From Rhodococcus sp. 06-235-1A (GTDB lineage Bacteria > Actinomycetota > Actinomycetes > Mycobacteriales > Mycobacteriaceae): 64,000 bases of DNA. The notes under the pieces were generated by a model, which was given only the letters and a program-made list of their open reading frames with translations, was not told the DNA's origin and ran no database searches. The position numbers and the translations under genes were made by a program. Shown here piece after piece: positions 8,336 through 17,522 of the stretch. The DNA is taken from positions 1 to 64,000 of the forward strand of contig NZ_NOYI01000012.1 of the NCBI RefSeq assembly GCF_002258785.1, written 5' to 3'. The first letter of the stretch is position 1. Every line of letters starts with the position of its first letter.

Positions 8336-9499
8336 ATGCTCGACGCACGCACGATCTCCCTGGTTCGCACCGGATTCAAGTCCGTCGTGGCCGCCCAGGA
8401 CGGCCCTGCGCGCCTGTCCCGGTCCTTCTACGCCCACCTCTTCGCCGAGTACCCCGACTTCCGGTCCCTGTTCCCCGCGTCGATGGATGCACTGCGCGAG
8501 CACTTCGTACTGGCCCTCGGCTACATCTTCGAGCATCTCGACGACGACGACCGCATCGAGCCGTTCCTCGAGCAACTCGGCCGAGACCATCGCAAACACG
8601 GAATTTCGGGCGCGCATTTCCGCGCCGGCAGCTCTGCTCTGATCAACGCGTTCCGCACCTTCGCAGGCAACGAGATGTGGAACGACGAAGTCGAGAAGGC
8701 CTGGCACGACGCCCTCACCGTGGTGAGCGATGCCATGGCCGTCGCCGCCGACGATGACGAACTGCCGCCGTTCTGGAGTGCCACCGTCGTCGAACATCAG
8801 CGGATTCTCGACGACCTTGCCGTGGTGCGACTCAAGACCGACGGCGAGATCCCGTACTTCCCGGGTCAGTACGTCAGCGTGCAGATTCCGCAACGACCCA
8901 AGCTGTGGCGCTATCTGTCGCCTGCCATTCCCAGCAATCCGTACGGTGAGATCGAGTTCCATGTTCGACGCGTATCCGGTGGCTGGGTGTCTCCGGCGAT
9001 GGTCACCGAGACGGCGGTGGGTGATCGCTGGTTCATCAGTCCGCCGTTGGGTGGGATGCACATCGATCGCGCCATTCACGAGGATGTGCTGATGATCGCG
9101 GGAGGCACAGGATTGGCTCCGCTGCGTGCGCAGGTCATGGACATGGCTCAGCGCAGCAACAATCCGCGGGTGCATCTGTTCGTCAGCGGGACGTATCCGT
9201 GCGACCTCTACGATCTGGACACTCTGTGGCAGCTGTCGCTGTCGAATCCGTGGCTGACGGTGGTTCCGGTGACCGAGGAACTCGAGAATCCGTGGTGGTA
9301 TTCGGGCCCGCAGCGCGACCTACCGTGGGGAATGCACCACCGGCTGCACGGTGCCGTAGGCAAGGTGGTCACCCAGTTCGGTTCGTGGGCCGATCGGCAG
9401 ATTCAGATCTGCGGGTCACCGTCGATGGTGCGCACCACGTTGTACGCATTACGCAAGGTCGGCACTCCGATGGAGCACGTTCAGCACGACCCGTTCTGA
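8336..9499 (+). CDS. Flavohaemoglobin-type globin-coupled oxidoreductase
   Basis: The 387-residue protein has an N-terminal globin domain (1-135) fused to an FAD/NAD(P)H reductase domain. The likely proximal haem ligand is His85 in GRDHRKHG, and Tyr32 in FYAHLF matches the distal B10 tyrosine. The reductase part shows PGQYVSVQIP, RYLSPA for flavin binding, GGTGLAPLRA for NAD(P)H, and CGSPSMV near the end. The expected role is cytoplasmic nitric oxide dioxygenation or related redox chemistry. I chose ATG 8336 because GGAGGT lies 6 bases upstream; an in-frame GTG at 8252 would add 28 residues outside the globin fold. Confidence 0.88.
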   Translation: MLDARTISLVRTGFKSVVAAQDGPARLSRSFYAHLFAEYPDFRSLFPASMDALREHFVLALGYIFEHLDDDDRIEPFLEQLGRDHRKHGISGAHFRAGSSALINAFRTFAGNEMWNDEVEKAWHDALTVVSDAMAVAADDDELPPFWSATVVEHQRILDDLAVVRLKTDGEIPYFPGQYVSVQIPQRPKLWRYLSPAIPSNPYGEIEFHVRRVSGGWVSPAMVTETAVGDRWFISPPLGGMHIDRAIHEDVLMIAGGTGLAPLRAQVMDMAQRSNNPRVHLFVSGTYPCDLYDLDTLWQLSLSNPWLTVVPVTEELENPWWYSGPQRDLPWGMHHRLHGAVGKVVTQFGSWADRQIQICGSPSMVRTTLYALRKVGTPMEHVQHDPF

Positions 9500-9521
9500 T
9501 TCACGTTGCGCCGCAAGGAAA

Positions 9522-10199
9522 TCAGCTCGACAAAGATTTCGGCGGCAGATCCTCGACGATCCCGCCCGCCACCAGTCGCGGAGTCCAGGTCTCGGTGACG
9601 AGTCGACCGTCGCCGGTGATGATCGCATCGGGGTCGGGGTCGATCAGGATGGGATACCCGGTGTCGGCGGTGGCCTGGATGTTCTGCACCAGCAGGCCGT
9701 TCTCGATGGTGTAGTGCACACGAACCGGTTGTAGATCGGCGTCGAAAGCCCACGGGCGGCCGATGAAGATCACGGCCTCGCCGAGTTCGTCGAGCACCGA
9801 CACCGAGCCGTCGTGCTCGAGCCGAAGACTCCACTGCGACGGCATCGACGTTGCGAACTCGAATCTGTGCGGAGCCCGCGCATCGAGCAAATGAATCATC
9901 AGCAATGCACCGTCTCGTAGATCCCGTTGCGGCACAACCACTTCGAAGGAACCGCATTCATAGAACCTGGACCCGAACGGCCCGGGAATACCTGGCCCGA
10001 GATCGTCCGCGAATGCGAGTTCGAGCCGAACCTGGCCGGAGCCGTTCTCGGCCCGGAGGATGATTCCCTCGGACGGATGCGGCGTGGGCATCTCGTCCCG
10101 TGGAGCGTAGGACAGCACTGCGCGCAGCAGTGGCTCGACCACCTCCGCGTCACCGTCTCGTGAATCGAACGTTCGTCGTCGACGATCGGTCATCTCCAC
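9522..10199 (-). CDS. Hypothetical protein, no recognised domain
   Basis: The 225-residue soluble protein has no signal peptide or transmembrane segment. It contains alternating strands and many Asp/Glu residues (for example LLVQNIQATADTGYPILIDP), suggesting a beta-rich fold. I do not recognise the family. Codon use is like its neighbours, so it is probably a real gene. It converges with the flavohaemoglobin gene, 22 bases between stops, and is transcribed away from the EspR-like gene. Confidence 0.6.
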   Translation of the reverse strand: MEMTDRRRRTFDSRDGDAEVVEPLLRAVLSYAPRDEMPTPHPSEGIILRAENGSGQVRLELAFADDLGPGIPGPFGSRFYECGSFEVVVPQRDLRDGALLMIHLLDARAPHRFEFATSMPSQWSLRLEHDGSVSVLDELGEAVIFIGRPWAFDADLQPVRVHYTIENGLLVQNIQATADTGYPILIDPDPDAIITGDGRLVTETWTPRLVAGGIVEDLPPKSLSS

Positions 10200-10484
10200 C
10201 CCCTTCGCCTGGCAAGACAGTCTGCCACCGAGGCTCCGATCGTGCCGACGGTTCCGCGGAAAACCATTCGTTCGATCCTCCTGGACCGGAGGCAGCCCTG
10301 ACGGAAACCGGCCGGTGTACCCACCCGGACAAGAAACCGATCAGTACGATCTTCGGCTGAGTTTCTGCAGGTCAGCCATGGTCCGGCAGACGTGAAGTAG
10401 CCGCTAGTATCAACCGGTTCGGTCCGCGGCGGATCGATCTGCCCGGTGGGCAGCGGCCGTGTAAGGAAGGCAACCACATCCCCG

Positions 10485-10904
10485 ATGTCCGCTGATTTCG
10501 CCGCTCGTCTGAATCATCTCTTCGCCACGATCCACCCGCCGGGACGCAAGCCGCACACCAATGCCGAAGTCGCCGACGCCCTCGCCCTGCGCGGACGCCA
10601 CATCTCCAAGCCCTACATCTCGCAACTGCGATCGGGGCAACGCACCAACCCCTCCACCGACACCGTCACGGCACTGGCTGCCTTCTTCAAGGTCAAGCCC
10701 GACTACTTCTTCGACGACATCTATGCGGACAAGGTCGACCACGATCTCGAATTGCTCACCCAGCTGAAGGGATACGGCCTACGCCGCCTGTCCGCGCGGG
10801 CATTCGACCTGTCCGAGGAATCGCAGAATCTACTCAGCTCGATGGCCGAGAAGCTCCGCGTGAGCGAGGGACTCCCGGAAATACCGCCGGACAGCACCCG
10901 CTAG
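10485..10904 (+). CDS. EspR-like DNA-binding protein
   Basis: The 139-residue protein matches mycobacterial EspR (Rv3849) along its whole length. The N-terminal helix-turn-helix has AARLNHLF, PPGRKPHTNAEVA and SKPYISQLRSGQRTNPS (about 7-57), followed by a C-terminal helical dimerisation region. EspR is a nucleoid-associated regulator best known for activating the ESX-1 accessory operon espACD. No ESX gene is in this window, so the target here is unknown. ATG 10485 is chosen because homology begins there and AAGGAAGG precedes it. A possible -10 element TAGTAT is at 10405-10410. Its stop overlaps that of the convergent DUF2277 gene (CTAG). Confidence 0.85.
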   Translation: MSADFAARLNHLFATIHPPGRKPHTNAEVADALALRGRHISKPYISQLRSGQRTNPSTDTVTALAAFFKVKPDYFFDDIYADKVDHDLELLTQLKGYGLRRLSARAFDLSEESQNLLSSMAEKLRVSEGLPEIPPDSTR

Positions 10905-11179
10905 GAGGCACCGGCCTTGGCTGCAATTCGCGCCTGCACTTCCGGACGCCTCAGCGGCGGCACCGTGGGAGGTGGCTGCCGCCGCTCGGGCAGCGCATCG
11001 AGGAGCCGGTGGGTCGTTGCGGTCACCTCGGCGACGGCCAGCTCGAAGGCGTCGCGCGTGGCGTCGGACGTCTTCTGTACGCCACTGATCTTGCGGACGT
11101 ACTGACGGGCAGCGGCTTCGACTTCCTCGTCGGTTGCGTGTGGTTCCAACCCTCGAAGGGTGGTGATGTTTCGGCACAT
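10901..11179 (-). CDS. DUF2277 family protein
   Basis: The 92-residue product begins MCRNITTLRGLEPHATDEEV, the hallmark N-terminus of DUF2277, and continues with AARQYVRKISGVQKTS and helical LLDALPERRQPP. The family is short, cytoplasmic and of unknown function. ATG 11179 is preferred over an ORF start at 11257 because DUF2277 proteins begin at MCRN. It follows the TetR gene on the same strand by 22 bases and could be co-transcribed with it. Confidence 0.85.
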   Translation of the reverse strand: MCRNITTLRGLEPHATDEEVEAAARQYVRKISGVQKTSDATRDAFELAVAEVTATTHRLLDALPERRQPPPTVPPLRRPEVQARIAAKAGAS

Positions 11180-11201
11180 GTGTCGACGATAACCCCGCAG
11201 C

Positions 11202-11771
11202 TCACACCTCGAGAAGACTCGACAGCGCGCGAAGGCACAGCTCACGAACCTGCTCACGGTCGAGGGTTCTGCGCTCCACCCAATCCAGGCACACCGCTCG
11301 CACGAATGCGATCCAGCCCAGCAGCGCTGTTCGTACCATCTCGTCGTCTGCGAATGCCGCCGGCAGCGCGGCGAGGATCCGCTCCTGTTGGACCGCGAAC
11401 TCCCGCGTCAGAATGTCGTTGATCTGATGGTCTCCCAGCAAGGACCCACGGTTGACGGCGCGGAGGCCGTGCACGTGCTCGTCGGAGTAGGCGATGTAGG
11501 CGTCGAGACCGGCGGCGACCTGTTCGAGGACCGGCAGCGAGGTGTCCGGCGCGGTGACGTCGAGGTTTCGCTCCGATTCGGTCCGGACGATCTCGACGAA
11601 GAATTCCCGCTTGGACGGGAAGTAGTGGTACATCAACCCCCGCGAGACGCCCGCGAGATCGGCGACCTCCTCTATCCACACGTCCTCGTACGGCCGCTCG
11701 GCGAACAGCTTCGAACCGATGTCGAGCAGCTGCGCGCGCCGTTGCGCTGGGGTCATCCGCTTTCGGGTCAT
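11202..11771 (-). CDS. TetR-family repressor, divergent from P450
   Basis: The 189-residue protein carries a TetR DNA-binding domain in residues 1-55: a helical start (AQRRAQLLDIGSKLFAE) and the helix-turn-helix IEEVADLAGVSRGLMYHYFPSKREFF. The C-terminal ligand-binding half is all-helical. It is divergent from the P450 gene, with a small dyad in the 88-base gap, so it probably represses both genes and responds to a lipophilic ligand. The layout resembles Bm3R1 next to the P450 BM3 gene in Bacillus. The ligand is unknown. Confidence 0.9.
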   Translation of the reverse strand: MTRKRMTPAQRRAQLLDIGSKLFAERPYEDVWIEEVADLAGVSRGLMYHYFPSKREFFVEIVRTESERNLDVTAPDTSLPVLEQVAAGLDAYIAYSDEHVHGLRAVNRGSLLGDHQINDILTREFAVQQERILAALPAAFADDEMVRTALLGWIAFVRAVCLDWVERRTLDREQVRELCLRALSSLLEV

Positions 11772-11803
11772 GGGCCTCGAACTTTACTTGACACGAGTTC
11801 AAC

Positions 11804-11819
11804 AGTGAGTACGGTCACT
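11804..11819. promoter_or_regulatory. Candidate TetR operator dyad
   Basis: AGTGA-N6-TCACT lies midway between the divergent TetR and P450 genes. The arms are short, so the assignment rests on position as much as on symmetry. Confidence 0.4.
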
Positions 11820-11859
11820 ATTGGACACCGATTCAACAAGTCGAACCCATGGAGTGGCG

Positions 11860-13257
11860 ATGTCGACACAGTTCGCAGTACGAGGCGGCTCCCTGCCCCA
11901 TCCCCCGCACCGGCTTCCCGTGCTCGGCGATATCGTCGGCGTCGATCCCCGCACCCCCATCCAGGACTCGACCGCCCTGGCCGGTCGACTCGGCCCGATG
12001 TTCGAGCGCAACGTCCTCGGACGGCGTTTCGTCTTCGCGTCCGGTGCCGACGTGGTGGGCGAGCTGTGCGACGAGAAACGCTTCGAGAAGTTCCTGCCCC
12101 CGGGAGTCGAGAATCTACGGGACATCGGGGCCGACGGTCTGTTCACCGCCTACAACCACGAACCGAATTGGCAACGGGCCCATGATCTGTTGCGCCCGGC
12201 GTTCACCGCCGGTGCCATGCGCGGTTACCACGAGATCATGGTCGACGTCGCCGACGGTTTGATCGAGAACTGGGAAGGTCACTCTCGCACCGGCACGTCC
12301 ACCGACGTTTCCTCGGACATGACGAAACTGACACTCGAGACGATCGGACGCACCGGCTTCAGTTACAGCTTCGGCTCGTTCGCGCGCGCCGAGCCGCACC
12401 CCTTCGTGGCCGCCATGGTCGGCGCACTGACGTACAACCAACGGCGATCGTTGCTGTCGATCCCTGCATTCGCCAAGCCGCTGTTCGCCCGGTCCGATCG
12501 CAGGTACGCGGACAACAAGCAGTACCTGGCCGATGTCCTTGCAGATGTCGTCAGAACCCGACGCCGGTCCAGCGAAGACTTCACCGACCTGCTCCAGATC
12601 ATGATGGACGCAGCACGCGACGCCGAGAATCCGAATGCGCTGAGCGAAGCCAACATTGGCTACCAGATCCTGACGTTCCTGATCGCCGGCCACGAGACCA
12701 CCTCGGGTGCACTGTCTTTCGCGCTGTACTACTTGGCCACGCATCCGGAGGTCTTCGAGCGCGCGCGTGCCGAGGTCGATGAGGTCTGGGGCACGGGCAA
12801 GCCCGAGTTCGGCCAGGTCCCCAAGCTGCGATACGTCCGCCGGGTCCTCGACGAGGCGCTCCGCCTGTGGCCGACGGTCCCGGCATTCGGTCGCGGAGCA
12901 CGGGCCGACACCGTCGTGGGCGACGGGTACCACATGGCGGCCGGCGACTGGGCGATCGTTCTGGTGACGGCCTTGCACCGCGATCCGGTGTGGGGTGATC
13001 GTCCCGGCGAGTTCGACCCGGACAACTTTCTACCCGACCGCATCAAGGCCAGACCGGCTCACGTCTACAAGCCCTTCGGTACCGGTGAACGCGCCTGCAT
13101 CGGTAGGCAATTCGCCATTCACGAGGCGGTCCTGGTACTCGGAACGATTCTCCAGCGCTTCGATCTGCGAGCCGACCCGTCGTACCACCTGAAGGTTCAG
13201 GAACGACTGACCATGATGCCCACGGGCTTTCGAGTGCAGCCGACCACACGACGGTAG
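11860..13257 (+). CDS. Cytochrome P450, CYP102-like haem domain without reductase
   Basis: This is a 465-residue P450. Visible motifs are the I-helix FLIAGHETTSG (about 275-285), EALRLWP (ExxR) and the haem loop PFGTGERACIGRQFA, with thiolate Cys413. The C-terminal pattern (HEAVLVLGTILQRFDL, then LTMMPTGFRV) is closest to the haem domain of the self-sufficient fatty-acid hydroxylase CYP102/P450 BM3. Here the protein ends there, with no fused FMN/FAD reductase, and none lies next to it. A fatty acid or similar lipophilic substrate is likely. The start at ATG 11860 has GGAG just upstream; it is divergent from a TetR gene. Confidence 0.92.
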   Translation: MSTQFAVRGGSLPHPPHRLPVLGDIVGVDPRTPIQDSTALAGRLGPMFERNVLGRRFVFASGADVVGELCDEKRFEKFLPPGVENLRDIGADGLFTAYNHEPNWQRAHDLLRPAFTAGAMRGYHEIMVDVADGLIENWEGHSRTGTSTDVSSDMTKLTLETIGRTGFSYSFGSFARAEPHPFVAAMVGALTYNQRRSLLSIPAFAKPLFARSDRRYADNKQYLADVLADVVRTRRRSSEDFTDLLQIMMDAARDAENPNALSEANIGYQILTFLIAGHETTSGALSFALYYLATHPEVFERARAEVDEVWGTGKPEFGQVPKLRYVRRVLDEALRLWPTVPAFGRGARADTVVGDGYHMAAGDWAIVLVTALHRDPVWGDRPGEFDPDNFLPDRIKARPAHVYKPFGTGERACIGRQFAIHEAVLVLGTILQRFDLRADPSYHLKVQERLTMMPTGFRVQPTTRR

Positions 13258-13261
13258 TCGG

Positions 13262-14482
13262 TCAGTCGGGCAGGAGTGGCACCGAGATTCCCGGATCGCG
13301 GCCGAGCAGCACCCCGCGCGTCAACGACGTGGAGCCGAACTTCTTGTGCACCCCATCGAGAGCCCGGTCGAGTGCCGAAGCCTCCGGTGGCCTGCGCACC
13401 GACGGTGCGTCGAACTGCAGTTCCAGTTGCTCCGCGCCACTCTTGTCGATGCTCGATACGGTGACACCGACGAGGGTGATGCCCTTCTCTGCGATCAGCG
13501 GTGCCGCGTCGCGCAGCAGTTCGAGTGCGGCGTCCAGGATATCTCGGGTGTCCGCGGTGGCGCGATCGAGCGTGTGCGACCGGGTGGCGCGGGTGAAATC
13601 GGCAAAACGCAAGCGCAACATGACCGTTCGTCCGGTTCGGTGCGCGCCGCGCATCCGATGCGTGACGCGATCGACGAGCCCGATCAACGAGGCCTCCACC
13701 TCGGCTGCATCGTGCTTACCGCGCCCGAGTGCCCGCTGCGCACCGATGGAACTGCGCGACTTGCCGGGCTGGACGCGGCGGGGATCGCGTCCCATGGCCA
13801 GTGCGTACAGGTGCGCTCCCGCCCCCTTACCCAACACCGATGCCAACGACCGCTCGCCGTAGGCCGCGATGTCGCCGACGGTCCTGATGTCGAGAACGTG
13901 CAACTTCTCGGCGGTCACTTTCCCTACGCCCCAGAGTCTTTCGATGTTCAGCGGGTGCAGGAACTCCAGTTCGCCGCCGGGCGGCACGAGCAACAGCCCG
14001 TCGGGCTTGGCGAAGGCACTGGCCACCTTCGCCAGGAACTTGGTGGTGGCGATCCCGACGGTGATGGGCAAACCCACCTGCTCGGCGACGTCGCGACGCA
14101 GTTGCTGTCCGATCTCCGTCGCACTGCCCGCAATCTTCTGCAACCCACCGACGTCGAGAAACGCCTCGTCGATGGAGATGCCCTCCACCAAGGGGGTGGT
14201 GTCGTGAAAGACGTCGAACACATCCTTGCTCACCTGTGAGTACGCCTCCATGCGAGGTGGAACCACGATGACCTGCGGGCACACGGCCCTGGCCTGACCG
14301 CCACTCATTGCGGTGCGCACCCCGAACGCTTTGGCCTCGTAACTGGCGGCCAGCACCACTCCCCCGCCGACGATCACCGGCTTGCCGCGCAGCCGAGGGT
14401 CGTCACGCTGCTCCACCGAGGCATAGAAAGAGTCCAGGTCGGCGTGCATGATGCTCGCCACGGGTCTGCCGTTGGACTCCAC
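13262..14482 (-). CDS. dinB: DNA polymerase IV (Y family)
   Basis: DinB is a low-fidelity translesion polymerase. The palm motifs IMHADLDSFYASVEQ and VEGISIDEAFLDVGG hold the metal-binding acidic residues. The HhH region is in ERLWGVGKVTAEKLH, and the little-finger domain follows (IGAQRALGRGKHD onward). I selected GTG 14482 (VESNGRPVAS) because family homology begins there; an upstream start at 14575 would overlap the divergent GGDEF-EAL gene. A C-terminal beta-clamp-binding motif may be QLELQF near residue 365. It converges on the P450 gene with 4 bases between stops. Confidence 0.93.
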   Translation of the reverse strand: MESNGRPVASIMHADLDSFYASVEQRDDPRLRGKPVIVGGGVVLAASYEAKAFGVRTAMSGGQARAVCPQVIVVPPRMEAYSQVSKDVFDVFHDTTPLVEGISIDEAFLDVGGLQKIAGSATEIGQQLRRDVAEQVGLPITVGIATTKFLAKVASAFAKPDGLLLVPPGGELEFLHPLNIERLWGVGKVTAEKLHVLDIRTVGDIAAYGERSLASVLGKGAGAHLYALAMGRDPRRVQPGKSRSSIGAQRALGRGKHDAAEVEASLIGLVDRVTHRMRGAHRTGRTVMLRLRFADFTRATRSHTLDRATADTRDILDAALELLRDAAPLIAEKGITLVGVTVSSIDKSGAEQLELQFDAPSVRRPPEASALDRALDGVHKKFGSTSLTRGVLLGRDPGISVPLLPD

Positions 14483-14568
14483 GAAACCATGCTCGCACGT
14501 GGTACCGACACCGTTCGACACACGACTCGAGCAATCGGGGTGGACGAGGTGACCCACATCACGTCGGT

Positions 14569-16890
14569 ATGACATTGTTGAAGCCGTCGGATCGGCGTGA
14601 ACGGCTGGAGAGAATCGTGACGGCCTGGTGGCGGTGGTACGCAGCGCTCGGCGTACTCGGCTGCGTCGCGTACTTCGTGGTGCCGAGCATCACCTGGGCG
14701 CAGTCGGTCTTCGTGCTCGTCGGTGCCTCGGCCGTGGCCGCCACCGTGATCGGCACCCGAATGCACCGGCCGCGCAACCGCGCCGCGTGGCTGACCATTG
14801 CCCTGGGCACGGCGCTGTGGGTGGTCGGTGACATCGCCTACGAGTGGATCTACATCACGCAGGGCAGCGTGCCCTACCCCTCCCTGGCCGATGCCGTCTA
14901 CCTGGTCGCTTACCCGATCTACGGCCTCGGACTGTTTCTGCTGGTCCGGCACAAGTGGCGATCGAGCGAACGCGGGCATGTCGCCAACAGCGCCATCGTC
15001 ATGGTCGCGTTCGGACTGCTCACCTGGGTGTTCGCAGTGCAGCCGACGCTCGGCGACGGCGGGAGCTCGTGGATCGCAGGTCTGGTCGACGTCGCGTACC
15101 CCGCCATGGACATCTTCCTGCTGGGGCTACTGGCCCATTTCGTCGGCTCGCGGCAGTGGCGCGCATTGTCCTACCGACTGTTGACAGCGGCAGTTCTGTT
15201 GTTGGTCGTCACCGACACCGTGAGCAATTTTTCGCTCGTCGCGGAGTCCGCGTCGGAACGGTGGTTATTCGACGTCGGATGGACGACGTCCTACGTCCTC
15301 ATCGGCGTCGCCGCCCTACATCCGTCCATGCGGCGAATCACGAGTCCGCGCATCGAACCCGACGCCCACCTGATGGCGTCCTTCACCACCCCTACGGTCG
15401 TCGTGCTGACGGCGGCCACCCTGACCGCTCCCATCGTGATGTTCATCGAGGTGATACGCGACGAACCGATCGCCCAGTGGGGTTGGGCGGTGCTGCTGTG
15501 CGCGGGAGCATTGGTGATCCTGGTGATATTGCGTATCACCGACCTACTGCGGCTGCTGCACACTCAAACCGTGCAGCTGCGCGCCGTGGCAGACACCGAT
15601 CACCTCACCGGACTGGCCAACGTGCGGGCGCTCGAACACCGGATCTGGCGCACCTCCGGTGCCACCACGCTGTTGACTGTCGATATCGACCGATTCAAGG
15701 AGATCAACGACACCTTCGGACGCGGGCTGGGCGATCAGGTTCTCGTGGCGGTCGCCGATCGACTGCGAGGCGTGGTCGACGACTCGATACTGTTGGCGCG
15801 CTTGGCCGGTGACGAATTCGCCCTGTTCGGCGCAACGGAATCGATGGACCCGACCTCGCTGGCGCGCGAGATTCAACTGCAGTTCGCCACACCCTTGGAG
15901 GTGGGGAACATGACGCTGCTGATCGAGGCGAGCGTGGGTATGGCTTCCGGTTCACCTACTACCGAAGGTGATGACGACACCACCCCGGATCGCCTCGTGC
16001 AGCGCGCCGATCTCGCCGTCCAGGCGGCGAAGGCAACTCAGTCGCGCGTCGCGTCGTACGACCGATCGATGGACCGGGACAAGAGCGAACAACTGATCAT
16101 GCTCGGCGAGCTCACCACAGCACTCGAATCGGACCAACTGAAACTGCACTATCAGCCGCAGGTCGAGCTCTCGTCGATGACAGTCGTCGCAGTGGAGGCG
16201 TTGCTGCGGTGGCATCACCCGAACGGCACGGTGCTCTCTCCCAGCGAATTTCTGCCCACCGCCGAACGCACCGGGTTGATCCGACCACTGACGAGCTACG
16301 TCCTCACCCACGCACTCGCGCAACGCAGCGTGTGGGCGCACGATGGACTGGATCTTCAGATGGCCGTCAACATCTCCACCCGCAACCTGTTCGACGACAC
16401 CCTGATCGACCAGGTGCGCTGCGCGCTGGCCACATTCGATTGTCCGGCAGGTCAATTGACACTGGAAGTGACCGAGACATCCGCCATGACCGACCCCGCG
16501 GGTGCCACCGAGGTGTTGTCGATTCTGCGAGAGATGGGCGTGCAGGTCGCCATCGACGACTACGGCACCGGCTACAGCTCGCTCGCCTACATCGAACGAT
16601 TGCCGGTGCAGGAGCTCAAGATCGACCGAACCTTCGTCGGCGGTATGGCCCACAATCCCGCGCACGCCGCCATCGTGCGATCGACGGTCGAGCTCGCCCG
16701 TACGCTGGGGTTATCGGTGATTGCCGAAGGCGTGGAGGACGAAGTGACGTTGACAGCGTTGCGCGAGCTGCGATGCGGGCGGGCCCAGGGATACCACCTC
16801 GGCCGACCCACATCGCCCGACCGACTGCCTGCACTCGTCGCCGAGCTGAATGCTCGTCTGAAAACTGCTACAGGAGAACGGATACCATGA
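14569..16890 (+). CDS. Membrane GGDEF-EAL cyclic-di-GMP enzyme
   Basis: This 773-residue protein has about seven to nine transmembrane helices (residues ~20-325), a diguanylate cyclase domain and a phosphodiesterase domain. The cyclase motif is AGDEF (413-417), an accepted variant of GGDEF. The EAL motif is E543-A-L in VEALLRWHHP, with DDYGTGYSSL and the later EGVED intact, so hydrolase activity is likely. It probably senses a membrane or extracellular cue and sets c-di-GMP levels. Its TGA overlaps the ATG of bluB (ATGA), so the two are translationally coupled. A paralogue of the same architecture is at 50817-53129. Confidence 0.93.
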   Translation: MTLLKPSDRRERLERIVTAWWRWYAALGVLGCVAYFVVPSITWAQSVFVLVGASAVAATVIGTRMHRPRNRAAWLTIALGTALWVVGDIAYEWIYITQGSVPYPSLADAVYLVAYPIYGLGLFLLVRHKWRSSERGHVANSAIVMVAFGLLTWVFAVQPTLGDGGSSWIAGLVDVAYPAMDIFLLGLLAHFVGSRQWRALSYRLLTAAVLLLVVTDTVSNFSLVAESASERWLFDVGWTTSYVLIGVAALHPSMRRITSPRIEPDAHLMASFTTPTVVVLTAATLTAPIVMFIEVIRDEPIAQWGWAVLLCAGALVILVILRITDLLRLLHTQTVQLRAVADTDHLTGLANVRALEHRIWRTSGATTLLTVDIDRFKEINDTFGRGLGDQVLVAVADRLRGVVDDSILLARLAGDEFALFGATESMDPTSLAREIQLQFATPLEVGNMTLLIEASVGMASGSPTTEGDDDTTPDRLVQRADLAVQAAKATQSRVASYDRSMDRDKSEQLIMLGELTTALESDQLKLHYQPQVELSSMTVVAVEALLRWHHPNGTVLSPSEFLPTAERTGLIRPLTSYVLTHALAQRSVWAHDGLDLQMAVNISTRNLFDDTLIDQVRCALATFDCPAGQLTLEVTETSAMTDPAGATEVLSILREMGVQVAIDDYGTGYSSLAYIERLPVQELKIDRTFVGGMAHNPAHAAIVRSTVELARTLGLSVIAEGVEDEVTLTALRELRCGRAQGYHLGRPTSPDRLPALVAELNARLKTATGERIP

Positions 16891-17522
16891 CCGAGGCAGC
16901 CCTGTCGGTGTACGCCGCGATTCGATCTCGCCGAGACGTTCGAGCCGAGTTCGACGGAACCGTCGTCGACGACGACACGCTCCGACGCATCCTCGGCGCG
17001 GCCCATCAGGCCCCGAGTGTCGGAAACACCCAACCCTGGGACTTCGTCGTGGTCCGCAAGCCCGACACCTTGAGCGCATTCGCCGCCCACGTCGCGGGCT
17101 GCCGACAGGACTTCGCCGACAAACTCGACGACGAACGCCGAAAGACGTTCGACCCCATCCGCATCGAAGGAATCGAAACCAGCGGCACCGGGGTGGTCGT
17201 CACCTACGATCCGAACCGTGGAGGACGCCACGTGCTGGGCCGCGACACCGTCGACGACACCGGACTGTTCTCCGCCGTACTCGCCATCGAGAACCTCTGG
17301 CTGGCAGCCATAGCCGAGAACGTCGGCGTCGGCTGGGTCTCGTTCTACGACGAGGCATACCTCACCGAGCTTCTGGATATCCCAGCGCCGGTCCGCCCGA
17401 TCGCGTGGCTGTGTGTGGGCCCGGTCGAATCATTCCAGGAGGTACCCGACTTGGAGCGCTTCGGTTGGCGCACTCGCCGTCCACTGGACGACGCCTTGCA
17501 CTTCGAGCAGTACCGCCGATGA
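16887..17522 (+). CDS. bluB: 5,6-dimethylbenzimidazole synthase
   Basis: BluB is a flavin-destroying nitroreductase-fold enzyme that makes the lower ligand of vitamin B12 from FMNH2. The 211-residue protein has the family N-terminus IRSRRDVRAEF, the FMN-binding APSVGNTQPWDFVVVR (about 45-60), and ENVGVGWVSFYD in the C-terminal half. It overlaps the upstream GGDEF-EAL stop by ATGA and has AGGAG 10 bases before its ATG. Its own stop overlaps the next ATG. No other cobalamin gene is in the window and no cobalamin riboswitch was seen. Confidence 0.88.
   Translation: MTEAALSVYAAIRSRRDVRAEFDGTVVDDDTLRRILGAAHQAPSVGNTQPWDFVVVRKPDTLSAFAAHVAGCRQDFADKLDDERRKTFDPIRIEGIETSGTGVVVTYDPNRGGRHVLGRDTVDDTGLFSAVLAIENLWLAAIAENVGVGWVSFYDEAYLTELLDIPAPVRPIAWLCVGPVESFQEVPDLERFGWRTRRPLDDALHFEQYRR

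Noticed and set aside
16861-16890. Cobalamin riboswitch upstream of bluB
   Set aside because: bluB overlaps the preceding gene, so there is no room for an aptamer, and no B12-box was seen.
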